From assembly GCA_022266195.1 (NCBI GenBank), contig WHVY01000002.1, positions 2,309,001 to 2,373,000 of the forward strand: a stretch of DNA of 64,000 nucleotides. Direction: 5' to 3'. Shown in pieces: positions 52,101-59,939 of the stretch. The DNA is from Tetranychus cinnabarinus (taxonomy: Eukaryota > Arthropoda > Arachnida > Trombidiformes > Tetranychidae). Below the pieces are notes generated by a model, which was not told the DNA's origin, ran no database searches, and saw only the letters and a list, made by a program, of their open reading frames with translations. Position numbers and translations under genes: made by a program. The stretch's first letter is position 1. Each line of letters starts with the position of its first letter.

Positions 52101-55100
52101 GAAAAATTTATTCCCAGAAACAAGTACATTTTCGATTGGTCATCGAGAGTTACACTCGAAAAAAAGAGTAAAAGGAGTTGATCCTAGCCTTGAATATTGG
52201 ACGAGACAAAATGCTTCAACTTTCTTGTTCGTTACTAAATGTCTTGATGGAGCAATTGAATGGCAGCTTGATGAACCTTATCAATCCTGTTGAGTTAAAA
52301 GCTCATCTTAACATTATTTTAGCTCATTAAACGGTTTTTTATTCCAAAACTGGTTCAACCCTTTTTCCCATGAATTACGTGAATTGACTTTTTTCAGCTC
52401 AATGATTATGAAGTAGATAATTGACAACATAAATAGAGGTTGATTAGCATAATAAGAAAGAGAGAGAGAGAGAGAGAGAGAGAAAAGATGATAAAATAAT
52501 TTAAAGTTTAAATTGAATTTTTTGCTAACAAACTATCATTACTGAATATCAAATGAACAATTTGAATCGCTTTCTTGTGCGTCTGCAAAAATGAATTGAA
52601 GGTTAAACAAAAAAATGTCTCATTTTCCTTTCAAATATATTCAAAAAGAGTAACCTTTTTTTCTCAATTTCACTATTTACTCAAATTAATTCAATATTTA
52701 TACTTTTCCTTTACTCAGCTTCAAGAAGTAGTTCGACATCCATGGGTAACTGGGTAAGTATATCAAGAGCACCTTGGAATTGAACAAAAAAAGCATTTCT
52801 TGTAATCGAGACAGAAAAGACTGATAGAGAAAAAATGAGTAAAAGTCGATCATAAATGAATTCCATGAGTTGAAGGATTAATCAAGTGGCTCAGTAAACA
52901 GATTTATAGCAATATTGACAGATGAAAATGTCAAAACAAACATTAACTAGCAACTGTCACTGACAGCATCAAAACATTTGCCAGCCTTTTACATAATAAT
53001 TAGGCGAAAAATAATCTTCTTTTTAAAATTTTCTGTTGAATTTTGACAAATTTTTTAATGAACTTTTTCTCTCTTTACAAAACAATTTGAAACTTGAACC
53101 CAAAGTGGAAGCAAAGCTGAACTCGAACTTGAATTACCAATGAAGGAAGTGGTTCAGGTAAGATTTGCAATTTTTTTTCCTTCTTTTCTCAATTTTCCAT
53201 TTTGCCTTTTCTCAAATAAATCTTGAAAAATTGCTCTTGAAATGCTACTTTCACTCTCACCTGTAAACTCAAGATTTCAATGCAAGTTAATGATAACCTT
53301 TCTTCTGGTTTCTTGTCAACTTGATAATGGTTCTGAAATGACTTGGACTTCTGGACAATCATTTACTGTGAACCTACCTTGGAAGAAAGAAAGAAATGCT
53401 CATCAAAAAGATTATTTGACTGAGAATAACTTTTTATTTCTCAATTTCTTTTTCTTTTATTATTAGTATTATCGTTATTTTCATGGTTTATTTCCTTCTC
53501 CAGTCATTCCTGCATTTCATACCTTTTCTCGAGTTTCATTTTCTTTTCACATTCAATCACTTTTCTTCTGTCATCATTTGGGTTTTCACTTCAATTATTT
53601 TTACCTGAATCACTTTGATAGCAACAATTAAAGTCCATATTAACACTGCAACTTTAATCATTTTTCAATGGAACAATTTATCGATATTTTATTCCCTTGC
53701 TCCTTACCAACAAGGCCATTAACATTATAACGATCAAATCAACATTTATCTTTATCATTCCACAATTTATCGTTGCTTTTGTTTTTCAATCGAAAAGCCA
53801 ATAATCTGATTCATTGTTCAATCTCAACAAATTAATGTTGACCATTGTTAGGTGATAAGTGACTTTGACCATAACTATTGTCTCTCTATTCGAATGTTTA
53901 TTCGAAGAAATTCAAAGAAACTTTTCGATTTCAAGTCACAGTTGAGATAAAAATGGTAAGTTCTCATTGAAAAGGTTCTTCGAACTTCCTTTCGAACGAA
54001 AATTTTTATATCGAATTTTTCATAAGAAATTCTTGGTGAGAACAAATAAGATTAATTCCAAATTTCATCACATGAAGAGAACTTAAAAACTGATCAAATA
54101 TCGAATTGAAATTGATTTACAGAATCGAGAAAAAGTTTTCCTTGTAATAAAGACATCATAATTGCATATTGAAAGATTGAAGTTGATTTTCCTTGAGCAA
54201 TGAAAGTTTTCAGCTTTTACTTTCAGCTTTTTGTTTCATCAACGAGAATGTTGAAATGAAAGCTGAAAAAATGAATATTATCAGAATAATTATCTCACCG
54301 ATTGAGAGATAAAGTAAATCCCTAAAAATTGAAATGAAACAAAAGTTGAAACGCAAAATGGAAAATAGTAGTTATAATAAAGCTGAAAAAAGATGAAAAG
54401 TAATTTTAATATTTTCTTTTACATTTTGTCTTCTTTAGACTCACATCATTCCTTCAGTTGATGATCTCGATCCTGATGTTTTGTCCAACATGACATCACT
54501 GGGATGCTTCAAGGACAAGGAGAAACTTCTAAGGGAACTTCTTAGTACAAAGTAATGATTCATTTTATTTTCTTTGTTCACAATTCTGATCATGATCAGG
54601 ATGTAAAAGACATGAAACTGATCTGGTCGTTTCTCATTTCATTTTCTTCTTCCTTTTAATCCAGTCATAACATGGAAAAAGTAATTTACTTTCTTCTCTT
54701 GGATCGCAAGAGGAGACGACCTGCCTTTGAAGATGAAACTGAAGTCATCATTAGGAATCGATCGGAATCAGTTAAAACAGGTAACAATCGAATCTAAAGT
54801 TGAACAGAAACAAAAAGATGAACAAACAGATTGCAACTGGTCAACTCATGAAGTCAAAGTTGCTGAGAATGCAAATTGAGTCAAATTGGATGGAAAAGAA
54901 TATTAAATCAGAATTCAATCATGTGATTGAACCTCTTAATTGGTCTTCATGAAGAGTGAGAATGAACAAAGTAAAGAGAAAAAAGTATTTTCATTTTGTC
55001 CAGTTACAAGAGTACAAAGTGTGCTTTCACATCTTCATCAATTCAAGTGTCATCATCCTTTGCTACCTTTGAGCATCTTTAACTGCATCTTGAGACAAAG

Positions 55101-58100
55101 TAATAGAGATGGAAAGACATTAAATGAATGGTTTGCTGGTTGAAAGGGAAATGGTGACAGAATAAAAATAATACCAATGATTGAGTTTGAGGGGATAAAA
55201 ATCAGGTTCCATAATCGCATGGTTTATAACAAATAATATCTGGAGTAAAGTTGAGACAAAAATAGGAACAGCTTGATTCAATAGATAAATAGGTTGAAAG
55301 TGAATGGACACAAGAAAACAGTTAATATGATCCATCAATTTAACCTGACACAATCACATTTACCTTGACAATTTTGTGCCCACAAGTTTCCCTTTTTGTT
55401 GCTCATTCCTGACACTTTCACTCCCAGCCAATAATAATGATAATAACAATAATATTATTTCATCTTTTCTATCTCATTGTTCATTATTGCAGGTTGAGAG
55501 AAAAATTTCTTTCTTTGTTTTTGTTCAAACTTTCAATGCCTTTATTGGTTCAATGTTTTATTGCTAGATTATCTTGATGACCGTTTCTTGTTTTATTCAA
55601 TATTCATTTAGATCCGCCACGTAAACGTGTTGATACTTGTTCAGCCGCTGCTCGATCAGGACCCAAATATTCATTTGACATGTTGAGTGATGGTTCACCC
55701 ATAACTCCACGTCGATATCCTTTCAAGTAAGTTGCATGATTTGAGTCGTCTCAAGAATCATCATCACATTTGCCGGTGAACAAAAATCGTTGTCATGGAA
55801 ACTATTCAAGATTATTCAAGCGCAAGCCAGGAAAAAATGAAATCTGGTTCCTTCAGTCAGGATTATTGACAATATGGTTACCGTAGAGTTGGAAAATGAA
55901 TTTCGTTGTTACAAAAGATGAAATCTGTTGAAAAGACAGCAACCAGTTTCAAATTTTTCTCAGAAAATACAATATTTTCAATTTTTAATCCAATCAATAC
56001 TTATTAGTCTTCCAAATTGGAACTTTTTGAATTCAGAATTTCTAAAAATCAATAATCTATCAAAAACAATTGGATTAGTTCGCTAATTGGATCAAATTAT
56101 TGAAATATTCACAAAAATATGCGTTCCTTCAACTTATTGTCAGGAATCTATCTTTAAAAACGAGAAAATCCTTTTCTGGATTCAACATAACTCTGCTTGT
56201 TGAGCTTTCACATTTTTGAGTCAATTTATTTTTTCAACTTTGGAATTTTAAAATTAAATTGAAGATTATTAAAATTCATGAAACAGGTTAGTTTTACCCA
56301 ACTGATGACTTGTCGTTGCAAAAGAAATCCTGTTCAGTTCAACAGGTTCGGACAAATAGTACATGTGTCATGTGTGTCGAGTAATAGGACGAAGCTATCA
56401 TCCGAAAGATTCACTTTGACTAACTATTTTTAATACCATCTATTAGCGGTAGCTCTAGAAACACCAAATTCACAAAATATTTCAATGATTTCAGCAAAAT
56501 TTCCTGAGAAAAAAGGATTGTCCGATTTGTTATGACGTTTTTCCTCAAAGGTTATTGAAGATAAACTTAGCCATGACTTTTTGCATGATGTGCCCATGTA
56601 AACCCATCAGTCATTATCAATTTACCATAAGGCTAATCTCAATGATAATCAAACTTTTAGTCAGCAAAGTTGATCAGTTGCACTTTGATTCACATCTGCA
56701 AGTTAAACTCTGAATCAGTTTATTGGGAAAGTTGAGTCAACAGCAAATAACCTTTAGTCATTAAAGAGACTGAAGTAACCAAACCGATTTCTTATCACAA
56801 TAATAATGCAAAATAATCAAATAAACTTTGAATAATTGTGATGTGAAAAACATATCCTTAGGATGGAGTCAACTTTAGCCATGAAATTAGTTATGGAGTT
56901 AAAGCAATTGCTTCTCACAAAATCAACTTGTCACAATAATAATGCAAAATGATGATGAATTTTTGCACAAAAAGAGTATCGATCTTTTACTCTATTTAAA
57001 GAAACTAAATAATTATCTTTGCTATTTTGACATTTACCAATTAATCATTTTCTCTATTTCCTTTTCTCCAACAGTATTAGTACTTGTTCTGCCTCCAAAG
57101 TTTACATTAACTGTACTCCTAGTCATAATCGTCGGAATCGCCGTGGAAGTGGCTCATCAACCGGCAGCAGTTCTAGTCTGCTCAATAATCCTTTACTTTC
57201 TCCACTCAACACACCCAAACCCATACCAAATAGAACCTCATCTTCTTCAAGTGAATCCAGTCCAATCAATACTCCACCAGGTTCCCCTGGACTTGGTAAT
57301 CAACCTTATTGGAAGTCAAGGTTGAATACATTGAAAAATAGTTTCCTTGGAAGTCCAAGATTTCATCGAAGAAAAATGCAAAGTAAATAACATTGAACAA
57401 TATTCCAATCCAACCCAACAGTAAACATTCATAGCCTTCACTGTTGCCAAAAATAACTCAATCAACAACAATGGTCACTAAAATAGCCTCTAGCCAAGGA
57501 AAAGATTTCAAATAAATAACCTTAGCTCTTTCAACTGCACAAATACATACAGTCAACTATTCAATAAACAACTTGTTTCACTCCCAACCTCCCAGCAGCA
57601 ATAGATTATACTTTGTATTTTCCCAATTGAATTGAACAGTGAAAAGCAATGCAACAAATTGAAGCCAAAATCAACTAGTTACAGCCCATTAACTCTTTCA
57701 CAGTAAAAAAAGCAAGGAAAAGGTGAAAGTTGTTGAAGGGAAGGAAAAAAGTTGAGAGAAAAAAAAGTTTTGATGAAAAGACGAAAGGAAAATAATCTTT
57801 CAATAATATCATTCAATTTTCATGAGAATCGTAGTGATTCCCTTTTAGGAATATTTGCTTCGCCTTTCTCTCAATCAATTTGGATAAGCAAACACTTTTT
57901 AATTCACTTTTCTTTCCCTTTGTAATTAGTTCCATCTCCATACGAAGAGACCAGTTTTACACCAGAGACTTCACCCGAGCTTACTAAGCGTTCCTGGTTT
58001 GGTAATTTGATGGGAACTGAGCGAGACGAGACTCATGTTTTACTGGTCAAGGATAAGCCTCTAAGTGCTGTTAAAGCTGACCTTATCCATGGTTTTCTTT

Positions 58101-59939
58101 CTGTAAGTCAATCAAATTATTACCTTCAATACTCAAGTTAATCAAATAAAAGTTTATCCAAAAGATGATGAACATAATGGTGAATCATTAAAACACTGCT
58201 AATTGATTCATTCATGTTTAGCTTGCAAGTTGTTCGTGATTATTCATTTGATTGTTTCATCATTCATTTAAATCTTTTTTTCAATTCTTTCGTTGCTCTT
58301 TTAGGTAACTGATCTTAGTCACTCGGTTTTGTCTCCAATGTCTTTTCGAGTTGAGTATAAGAGACCGGGAAACACGGCAATGTTTCAACGAAATGTACGA
58401 TTCCAAGTGAGCATAACTCCAGCTGGACCCCCTGGGAATGGCCATTCAAGTGTAAATGATAAAGTTACAGTCAATGGTAAAGATCATTCAGATCCAATTG
58501 ATAAGCCAACAATATACGCGATAACGTTTACATTAATATCAGGTGAGAAGAGATTTTCGAGTTTCACTTTACAACAATTCAAAAAAGTCTCATGAGAAAA
58601 TCATCAATCCGGAAACTCGAAATTTGAAACTTTTAACAAAATTTTTCTGATCAAATTTCGTTAGAAAATTCTGCAATTTTTAGCCACTTTTTTTTTGATG
58701 ACTGAAAATATTTTCAGAAACGAAAAATAAAAGATTTTAAATTTTCGCAATTCTTTTTGAAGAATTTCAAGAATTACTTTTCGAGTTTTTTATTTTTTCA
58801 CCGAATTTCGATGATTTTCGTTTCTTCATGATGGTTAAAAGCTTTTTTGAGCTGAACTTTCTGTCAGCATTTCTACTACTATCGGTGTAAAGAAAAAATT
58901 TAAACAATCGATTTGACTTGTTTTGTGATTGCTTTTTGCAGGTCCAGTTCGTCGTTTCAAAAGGATCTGTGATCATTTACAAGTTCACTTGTTGGGTCGT
59001 CGAGGAACCAACCAATTGTCCCCTCGAATGAGCCGTCGACCAACCCGTGATCTTAGTGATAGCTCTTGTGGTTCATGTGGATCGGGTAGCCTTTCACCGA
59101 CCCCGACTCGACTTCATGTTGGTGCTGAAGACACAGTCTCCCTGGCTTCACCTCAAATAACAAGTACAACAAGTTTAACGGTCAAAAATGTGCTCTCTCG
59201 CTGCAAGTCGGACCAAGATGCTGGAGGTGACATTTTTGATCGAACAGAAAATGGTTCCAAATTGATTGTCTGTTCCAAGGCCAATTCCAATTCCAATTCC
59301 AATTCCAATGGTACAAACAACAAGATTACACTCACCAATAACAACAACAATAACAATAATAATAACAATAACAACAATACTAATAACAATGTTAACAATA
59401 CAAGTCATAATAATAATACAAATAACTGTTTAAATAAGGTTAACAACAATAGTAATAATCACGTATTAAATAGCAGTCTAGGGAGTGTGTCGAGTGTAAC
59501 ATCAACCCAGGTTAAGCACATCAGTAGCAGCAACAAAATCATCAACAATGGGTCAGTCAAGAATGTAAAAAGTGTGCCCAATGGTACAAACATAAGTCTA
59601 AACGGTCTAAACTCGAGCAGTGGAGTTGGCTTGAGCCTTAACAATGGACCACAAGGACCGATAATGAACATGGTTCGTCCACGTGAACCCAGTTTAACCG
59701 GTTTATCGGCTCGTGAAAGGATGCTATCATCATCATCGTTACACTCGACAGGGTCTCAACTCTCACCACCGCCAACATCGACAACACCCTCAACCCAATT
59801 CCAAGCATCACCAGGTCAACCCTCACTACAACTACAGCAGTCTCTATCAAACTCTTCACCCAACACAACTCGGGAACGATTAATTGCCAATGGAAGGCGA
59901 ATGAGCTTAGATCACAAGTTGATGGCAGACAACGTTTGA
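18999..59939 (+). CDS. BRSK/SAD-1: BRSK/SAD-1 serine/threonine kinase, 16 coding exons, 980 aa
   Basis: AMPK-related kinase; orthologues act downstream of LKB1 in neuronal polarity and at presynaptic sites (SAD-1 in C. elegans, sugar-free frosting in Drosophila). Sixteen exons total 2943 nt with every phase matching. Kinase domain ~24-275: glycine loop GKGQTGLV (31-38), catalytic Lys53 in VAVKI, HRD (Asp146), DFG (164-166), T-loop LETSCGSPHYACPEV with Thr179 as the expected LKB1 target. UBA-like region ~300-345 (DDLDPDVLSNMTSLGCF). The Pro/Ser linker ends [16 protein letters not shown] and leads into KRSWFGNL and a KA1-like domain ~530-670 (ITFTLISGPVRRFKR). The last ~310 residues are low-complexity and Asn-rich, unlike vertebrate BRSKs. 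The ATG at 18999 directly precedes the kinase with no earlier conserved sequence. Introns 5 and 7 are 10.6 and 16.7 kb. Confidence 0.96.
19176..19270 (+). CDS. BRSK exon 2 (residues 36-67)
   Basis: Finishes the glycine loop (GLVKLG) and carries catalytic Lys53 (KKVAVKIINREKL). Ends AAG|GTAAGT in phase 0. Confidence 0.95.
19271..21538. other. BRSK intron 2
   Basis: 2268 nt, AT-rich; nothing else recognised. The short ORF at 20912-21103 has no motif or splice support. Confidence 0.8.
21539..21624 (+). CDS. BRSK exon 3 (residues 68-95)
   Basis: Encodes the alpha-C helix segment REIAIMKLIEHPHVL with the conserved Glu, and LYDVYENKKY. The acceptor is TTCTCTTTCCAG. The donor splits Leu96. Confidence 0.95.
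21625..24411. other. BRSK intron 3
   Basis: 2787 nt; nothing recognised beyond an (ATT)n run near 22389-22403. Confidence 0.8.
24412..24552 (+). CDS. BRSK exon 4 (residues 96-142)
   Basis: Hinge and start of the C-lobe: LILEHVSGGELFDYLVKKGR and ARRFFRQIISALDFCHSHSI. The donor TG|GTAAGT splits Cys143, just before the HRD motif. Confidence 0.95.
24732..24882 (+). CDS. BRSK exon 5 (residues 143-193): catalytic and activation loops
   Basis: Contains HRDLKPENLLL, ADFGMASLQIEG and the T-loop ETSCGSPHYACPEVIR. Preceded by a 179-nt intron and followed by one of 10.6 kb. Confidence 0.97.
24883..35473. other. BRSK intron 5 (10.6 kb)
   Basis: AT-rich intron, no gene recognised. Minor structure: alternating TTAGG/TTAAG units on the minus strand at 26222-26249, a perfect 11-bp hairpin stem at 27061-27088, and many TCGAAA-type words around 26100-26400 and 33880-34220. 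ORFs such as 32104-32400 and 32731-33174 are low-complexity or lack motifs. Confidence 0.7.
35474..35542 (+). CDS. BRSK exon 6 (residues 194-216)
   Basis: 69 nt encoding GEKYDGRRADVWSCGVILYA and LLV, the subdomain IX helix. The acceptor is TTTTCCTCTTTTCAG, the donor GTG|GTAAGT. Phase 0 at both ends. Confidence 0.96.
35878..36024 (+). CDS. BRSK exon 7 (residues 217-265)
   Basis: Encodes [20 protein letters not shown] and PPECQDLLRGMIEVD, nearly invariant in BRSK/SAD kinases. The donor is ACC|GTGAGT, phase 0. The next intron is 16,694 nt. Confidence 0.96.
36025..38803. other. BRSK intron 7, first part
   Basis: AT-rich, no recognised gene. Several overlapping plus-strand ORFs at 37051-37682 are Phe/Leu/Ser-rich and look like translated pyrimidine-rich intron. 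Confidence 0.7.
38804..40381 (-). mobile_element. Complete Tc3-like (Tc1/mariner, DD34E) transposon with IR/DR ends
   Basis: 1578-bp element flanked by TA at 38802-38803 and 40382-40383, as expected for Tc1/mariner insertion. The ends match for roughly 35 bp with few differences: CACTGCTTGTCAAAAGTATA on the left and CACTGCTCGTCAAAAGTATA on the right, read inward. The core GTCAAAAGTATAAGGCCAC occurs twice near each end: left 38811-38832 and 38985-39005, right 40170-40187 and 40355-40375. This is the IR/DR arrangement, with two probable transposase sites per end. The single ORF is intact. It sits inside BRSK intron 7, with its transposase antisense to the kinase. Confidence 0.95.
39018..40013 (-). 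CDS. Tc3-like transposase, 331 aa, apparently intact
   Basis: Cut-and-paste DNA transposase of the Tc1/mariner superfamily. The N-terminal part has a helix-turn-helix region (residues ~1-110: MPRASALNDYEKGQIDAM ... SGRPPLLNDRDKRRVLKLAS). The DDE domain has VIFSDEKKFNLDGPDG (first Asp), FQQDNARIHVSN (second Asp) and SPDLNPIENLWG (Glu), with 34 residues between the second Asp and the Glu, so DD34E. The wording FSDEKKFNLDGPDG, FGGGSIMVWGAF and SPDLNPIENLWG is closest, as I recall it, to C. elegans Tc3 transposase. No stop or frameshift is visible and the length is usual for the family, so the copy may be young or active. Confidence 0.95.
   Translation of the reverse strand: MPRASALNDYEKGQIDAMIKQGASLNSIAKEINRSRCVVQSYAKLRENYGSSPRSGRPPLLNDRDKRRVLKLASTEKLTCSKILSELQLPVSLSTVNRAVNQSGFMEYTSMDVKPKLTEAHREKRMEFARYHMQWKDEWLSVIFSDEKKFNLDGPDGLKCYWHDLRKDKQVFSKRNFGGGSIMVWGAFSFNGVLPIVKISSSMNSLDYIKVLEENLIPNAATNAGSDWIFQQDNARIHVSNATKKFFQDNSVKVLNWPACSPDLNPIENLWGLIARKVYANQRQFNKIDELWDAIQNAWYGFEPEYLQNLIMSMSNRIFDVIKLNGSQTKY
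43029..43444 (-). CDS. Candidate two-exon 3' gene end with Cys residues and acidic Asn/Asp tail (weak)
   Basis: On the minus strand 43444-43378 follows an acceptor-like CTTACAG and reads ILGLDRQGKMFEDILATLET and GV. A GTAATA donor and a 95-nt intron ending TGATGAG would join it in frame to 43282-43029, which reads YLEVCLKLEFANTIVDKMMD, then GMRCGKKASLVMVKAIADES, then CRECLTLN, and ends in a D/N/E-rich tail with stop. The composition looks protein-like, with four Cys, but the acceptor is poor and no 5' exons were found. It may be a pseudogene or chance. No family recognised. Confidence 0.25.
45555..45905. repeat. GR-flank repeat, copy 1 (downstream of the broken GR)
   Basis: Shares long runs with copies 2 and 3, for example TCTGTATACAAAAGAGG, ACAGGCGTCAATACGG-like, GTTCAACTTGTGCATATAAA and GCAAACAAATTGAATGGTAA. 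Here it is not followed by a third receptor. Confidence 0.85.
45950..47191 (-). pseudogene. Gustatory-receptor-like gene, second tandem copy, frameshifted
   Basis: Close paralogue of the gene at 48293-49521, with the same two-exon plan: 47191-46162, then 46096-45950 after a 65-nt intron. Exon 1 is 1030 nt, one more than a multiple of three. Relative to the intact copy (GAAACACCAAAACAAG) it reads GAAAAACCCTAAACAAG, an extra base that creates TAA at 46495-46493 after INSQIGDPNEKP. Past that point the other frame resumes as PKQVFNSFDEIRNLRKRYSY and continues to the shared C-terminus VGFTFANLFTINNSF and ASFIYR. Without the insertion the product would have 391 residues and about seven membrane spans. 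It is a recent pseudogene, or a sequencing or assembly error in an A-rich run. Confidence 0.82.
47640..47998. repeat. GR-flank repeat, copy 2 (upstream of the broken GR)
   Basis: Same segment as 45555-45905 and 50025-50380. A 101-codon minus-strand ORF (47998-47693) runs through this copy, but the sister copies carry stops in that frame, so it is probably not coding. It lies upstream of the receptor at 47191 and may hold promoter or 5' UTR sequence. Confidence 0.85.
48293..49521 (-). CDS. Gustatory-receptor-like 7-TM chemoreceptor, intact, nested in BRSK intron 7
   Basis: Probable ligand-gated cation channel of the arthropod gustatory receptor family (7tm_7), acting in chemosensory cell membranes. 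Exon 1 (49521-48505, 339 codons) and exon 2 (48439-48293, 48 codons plus stop) join in phase 0 across a 65-nt intron (donor GAA|GTAAGT), giving 387 residues. Hydrophobic spans are visible at KIFLLLTFACFSALKIVVYS, VSIAVIISSLKVLLILFGF, LSLIILVITFTGYSTL, LLIICDIFIEFGLLFLLNMI, YFITIFFVEYFSY, FWLFVMLCQTIHLLILTY and, in exon 2, FITSMFTLSLTIIITLASFI. The short last exon with VGFTFANLFTINNSF before the final helix is typical of GRs. The first ~30 residues align poorly with the paralogue in frame, so Met34 (MSFPTSPNSP) is an alternative start. Confidence 0.85.
50025..50380. repeat. GR-flank repeat, copy 3 (upstream of the intact GR)
   Basis: Third copy of the segment that also flanks the broken GR on both sides. 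Homology between the two receptor upstream regions extends from the ATG through about 49560-50010 into this segment, so the duplication unit is about 2.1-2.4 kb. Confidence 0.85.
50381..52718. other. BRSK intron 7, last part
   Basis: AT-rich. Contains (AG)12 at 52459-52482 and an open 70-codon stretch (51981-52181) right after an acceptor-like TTTCTGTTTTAG, considered under findings. No other gene seen. Confidence 0.65.
52459..52482. repeat. (AG)12 microsatellite
   Basis: Uninterrupted AG dinucleotides about 240 bp upstream of BRSK exon 8. Confidence 0.95.
52719..52753 (+). CDS. BRSK exon 8, 35-nt microexon (residues 266-276)
   Basis: Encodes LQEVVRHPWVT plus two bases of Gly277, matching the end of the kinase domain (human L..IQKHIWYIGG). 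The acceptor is TTTCCTTTACTCAG, the donor ACTGG|GTAAGT. Its length and phase fit both neighbours exactly. Confidence 0.9.
52754..53105. other. BRSK intron 8
   Basis: 352 nt, nothing else seen. Confidence 0.8.
53106..53157 (+). CDS. BRSK exon 9 (residues 277-294)
   Basis: 52 nt reading GGSKAELELELPMKEVVQ after the split Gly, corresponding to human GGKNEPEPEQPIPRKVQ. The acceptor ACCCAAAG is weak in pyrimidines, but frame and homology require this junction. Confidence 0.85.
53158..54438. other. BRSK intron 9
   Basis: 1281 nt; nothing else recognised. Confidence 0.8.
54439..54551 (+). CDS. BRSK exon 10 (residues 295-331), UBA-like
   Basis: Reads THIIPSVDDLDPDVLSNMTS, then LGCFKDKEKLLRELLST, matching the BRSK UBA-like region ([20 protein letters not shown] in human). 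The donor AA|GTAATG is non-consensus at +5 but keeps the frame. Confidence 0.93.
54665..54780 (+). CDS. BRSK exon 11 (residues 332-370)
   Basis: Reads NHNMEKVIYFLLLDRKRRRP, then FEDETEVIIRNRSESVKT, the C-terminal helix of the UBA-like region and the start of the linker. Acceptor TTTTAATCCAG; donor ACAG|GTAACA. Confidence 0.94.
54781..55611. other. BRSK intron 11
   Basis: 831 nt; the short ORFs at 54940-55143 and 55376-55567 have no motif and no role in the spliced frame. Confidence 0.8.
55612..55726 (+). CDS. BRSK exon 12 (residues 371-408)
   Basis: Starts DPPRKRVD, identical to the vertebrate BRSK motif, and continues into a Ser/Pro linker (SDGSPITPRRYPF). Donor AA|GTAAGT. Confidence 0.93.
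55727..57074. other. BRSK intron 12
   Basis: 1348 nt, nothing else recognised. Confidence 0.8.
57075..57382 (+). CDS. BRSK exon 13 (residues 409-511), Pro/Ser linker
   Basis: Contains NNPLLSPLNTPKPIPNRTSS, then SSPINTPPGSPG and finally [20 protein letters not shown], matching the vertebrate linker (TPP.SP ... [20 protein letters not shown]). The longest continuous ORF over this span is in a different frame. A decayed partial copy lies at ~62090-62300. Confidence 0.94.
57383..57929. other. BRSK intron 13
   Basis: 547 nt, nothing else recognised. Confidence 0.8.
57930..58102 (+). CDS. BRSK exon 14 (residues 512-569), start of KA1-like domain
   Basis: Reads TPETSPELTKRSWFGNLMG, then HVLLVKDKPLSAVKADLIHG and FLS, equivalent to human TPESSPELAKKSWFGNFI and [20 protein letters not shown]. 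Phase 0 at the 3' end. Confidence 0.95.
58305..58542 (+). CDS. BRSK exon 15 (residues 570-648), KA1-like domain
   Basis: VTDLSHSVLSPMSFRVEYKR, then FQRNVRFQVSI, a Gly/Asn/Asp-rich loop and IYAITFTLIS. The loop (58426-58505) is longer than in human BRSKs. Donor CAG|GTGAGA. Confidence 0.94.
58543..58941. other. BRSK intron 15
   Basis: 399 nt, nothing else recognised. Confidence 0.8.
58942..59939 (+). CDS. BRSK exon 16 (residues 649-980), KA1 end and Asn/Ser-rich tail
   Basis: Begins GPVRRFKRICDHLQVHLLG (human GPSRRFKRVVETIQAQLL), completing the KA1-like fold. About 310 residues of disordered tail follow: a Ser/Gly patch, Asn repeats at 59270-59310 (NSNSNSNSN) and 59335-59460 (long Asn runs), Ser clusters and a Thr/Pro/Gln-rich end, stopping at TGA 59937-59939. 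Confidence 0.94.
59335..59460 (+). repeat. AAC/AAT trinucleotide repeat coding poly-Asn in BRSK
   Basis: Imperfect AAC/AAT array within exon 16. The antisense Leu/Val/Ile-rich ORFs over it are shadows. Confidence 0.9.

Noticed and set aside
56942..57325. 127-codon plus-strand ORF
   Set aside because: It crosses BRSK exon 13 in the wrong frame and includes intron sequence; the kinase homology is in another frame after the acceptor at 57074.
59153..59408. Two antisense Leu/Val/Ile-rich ORFs
   Set aside because: Shadows of the poly-Asn codons of BRSK exon 16.
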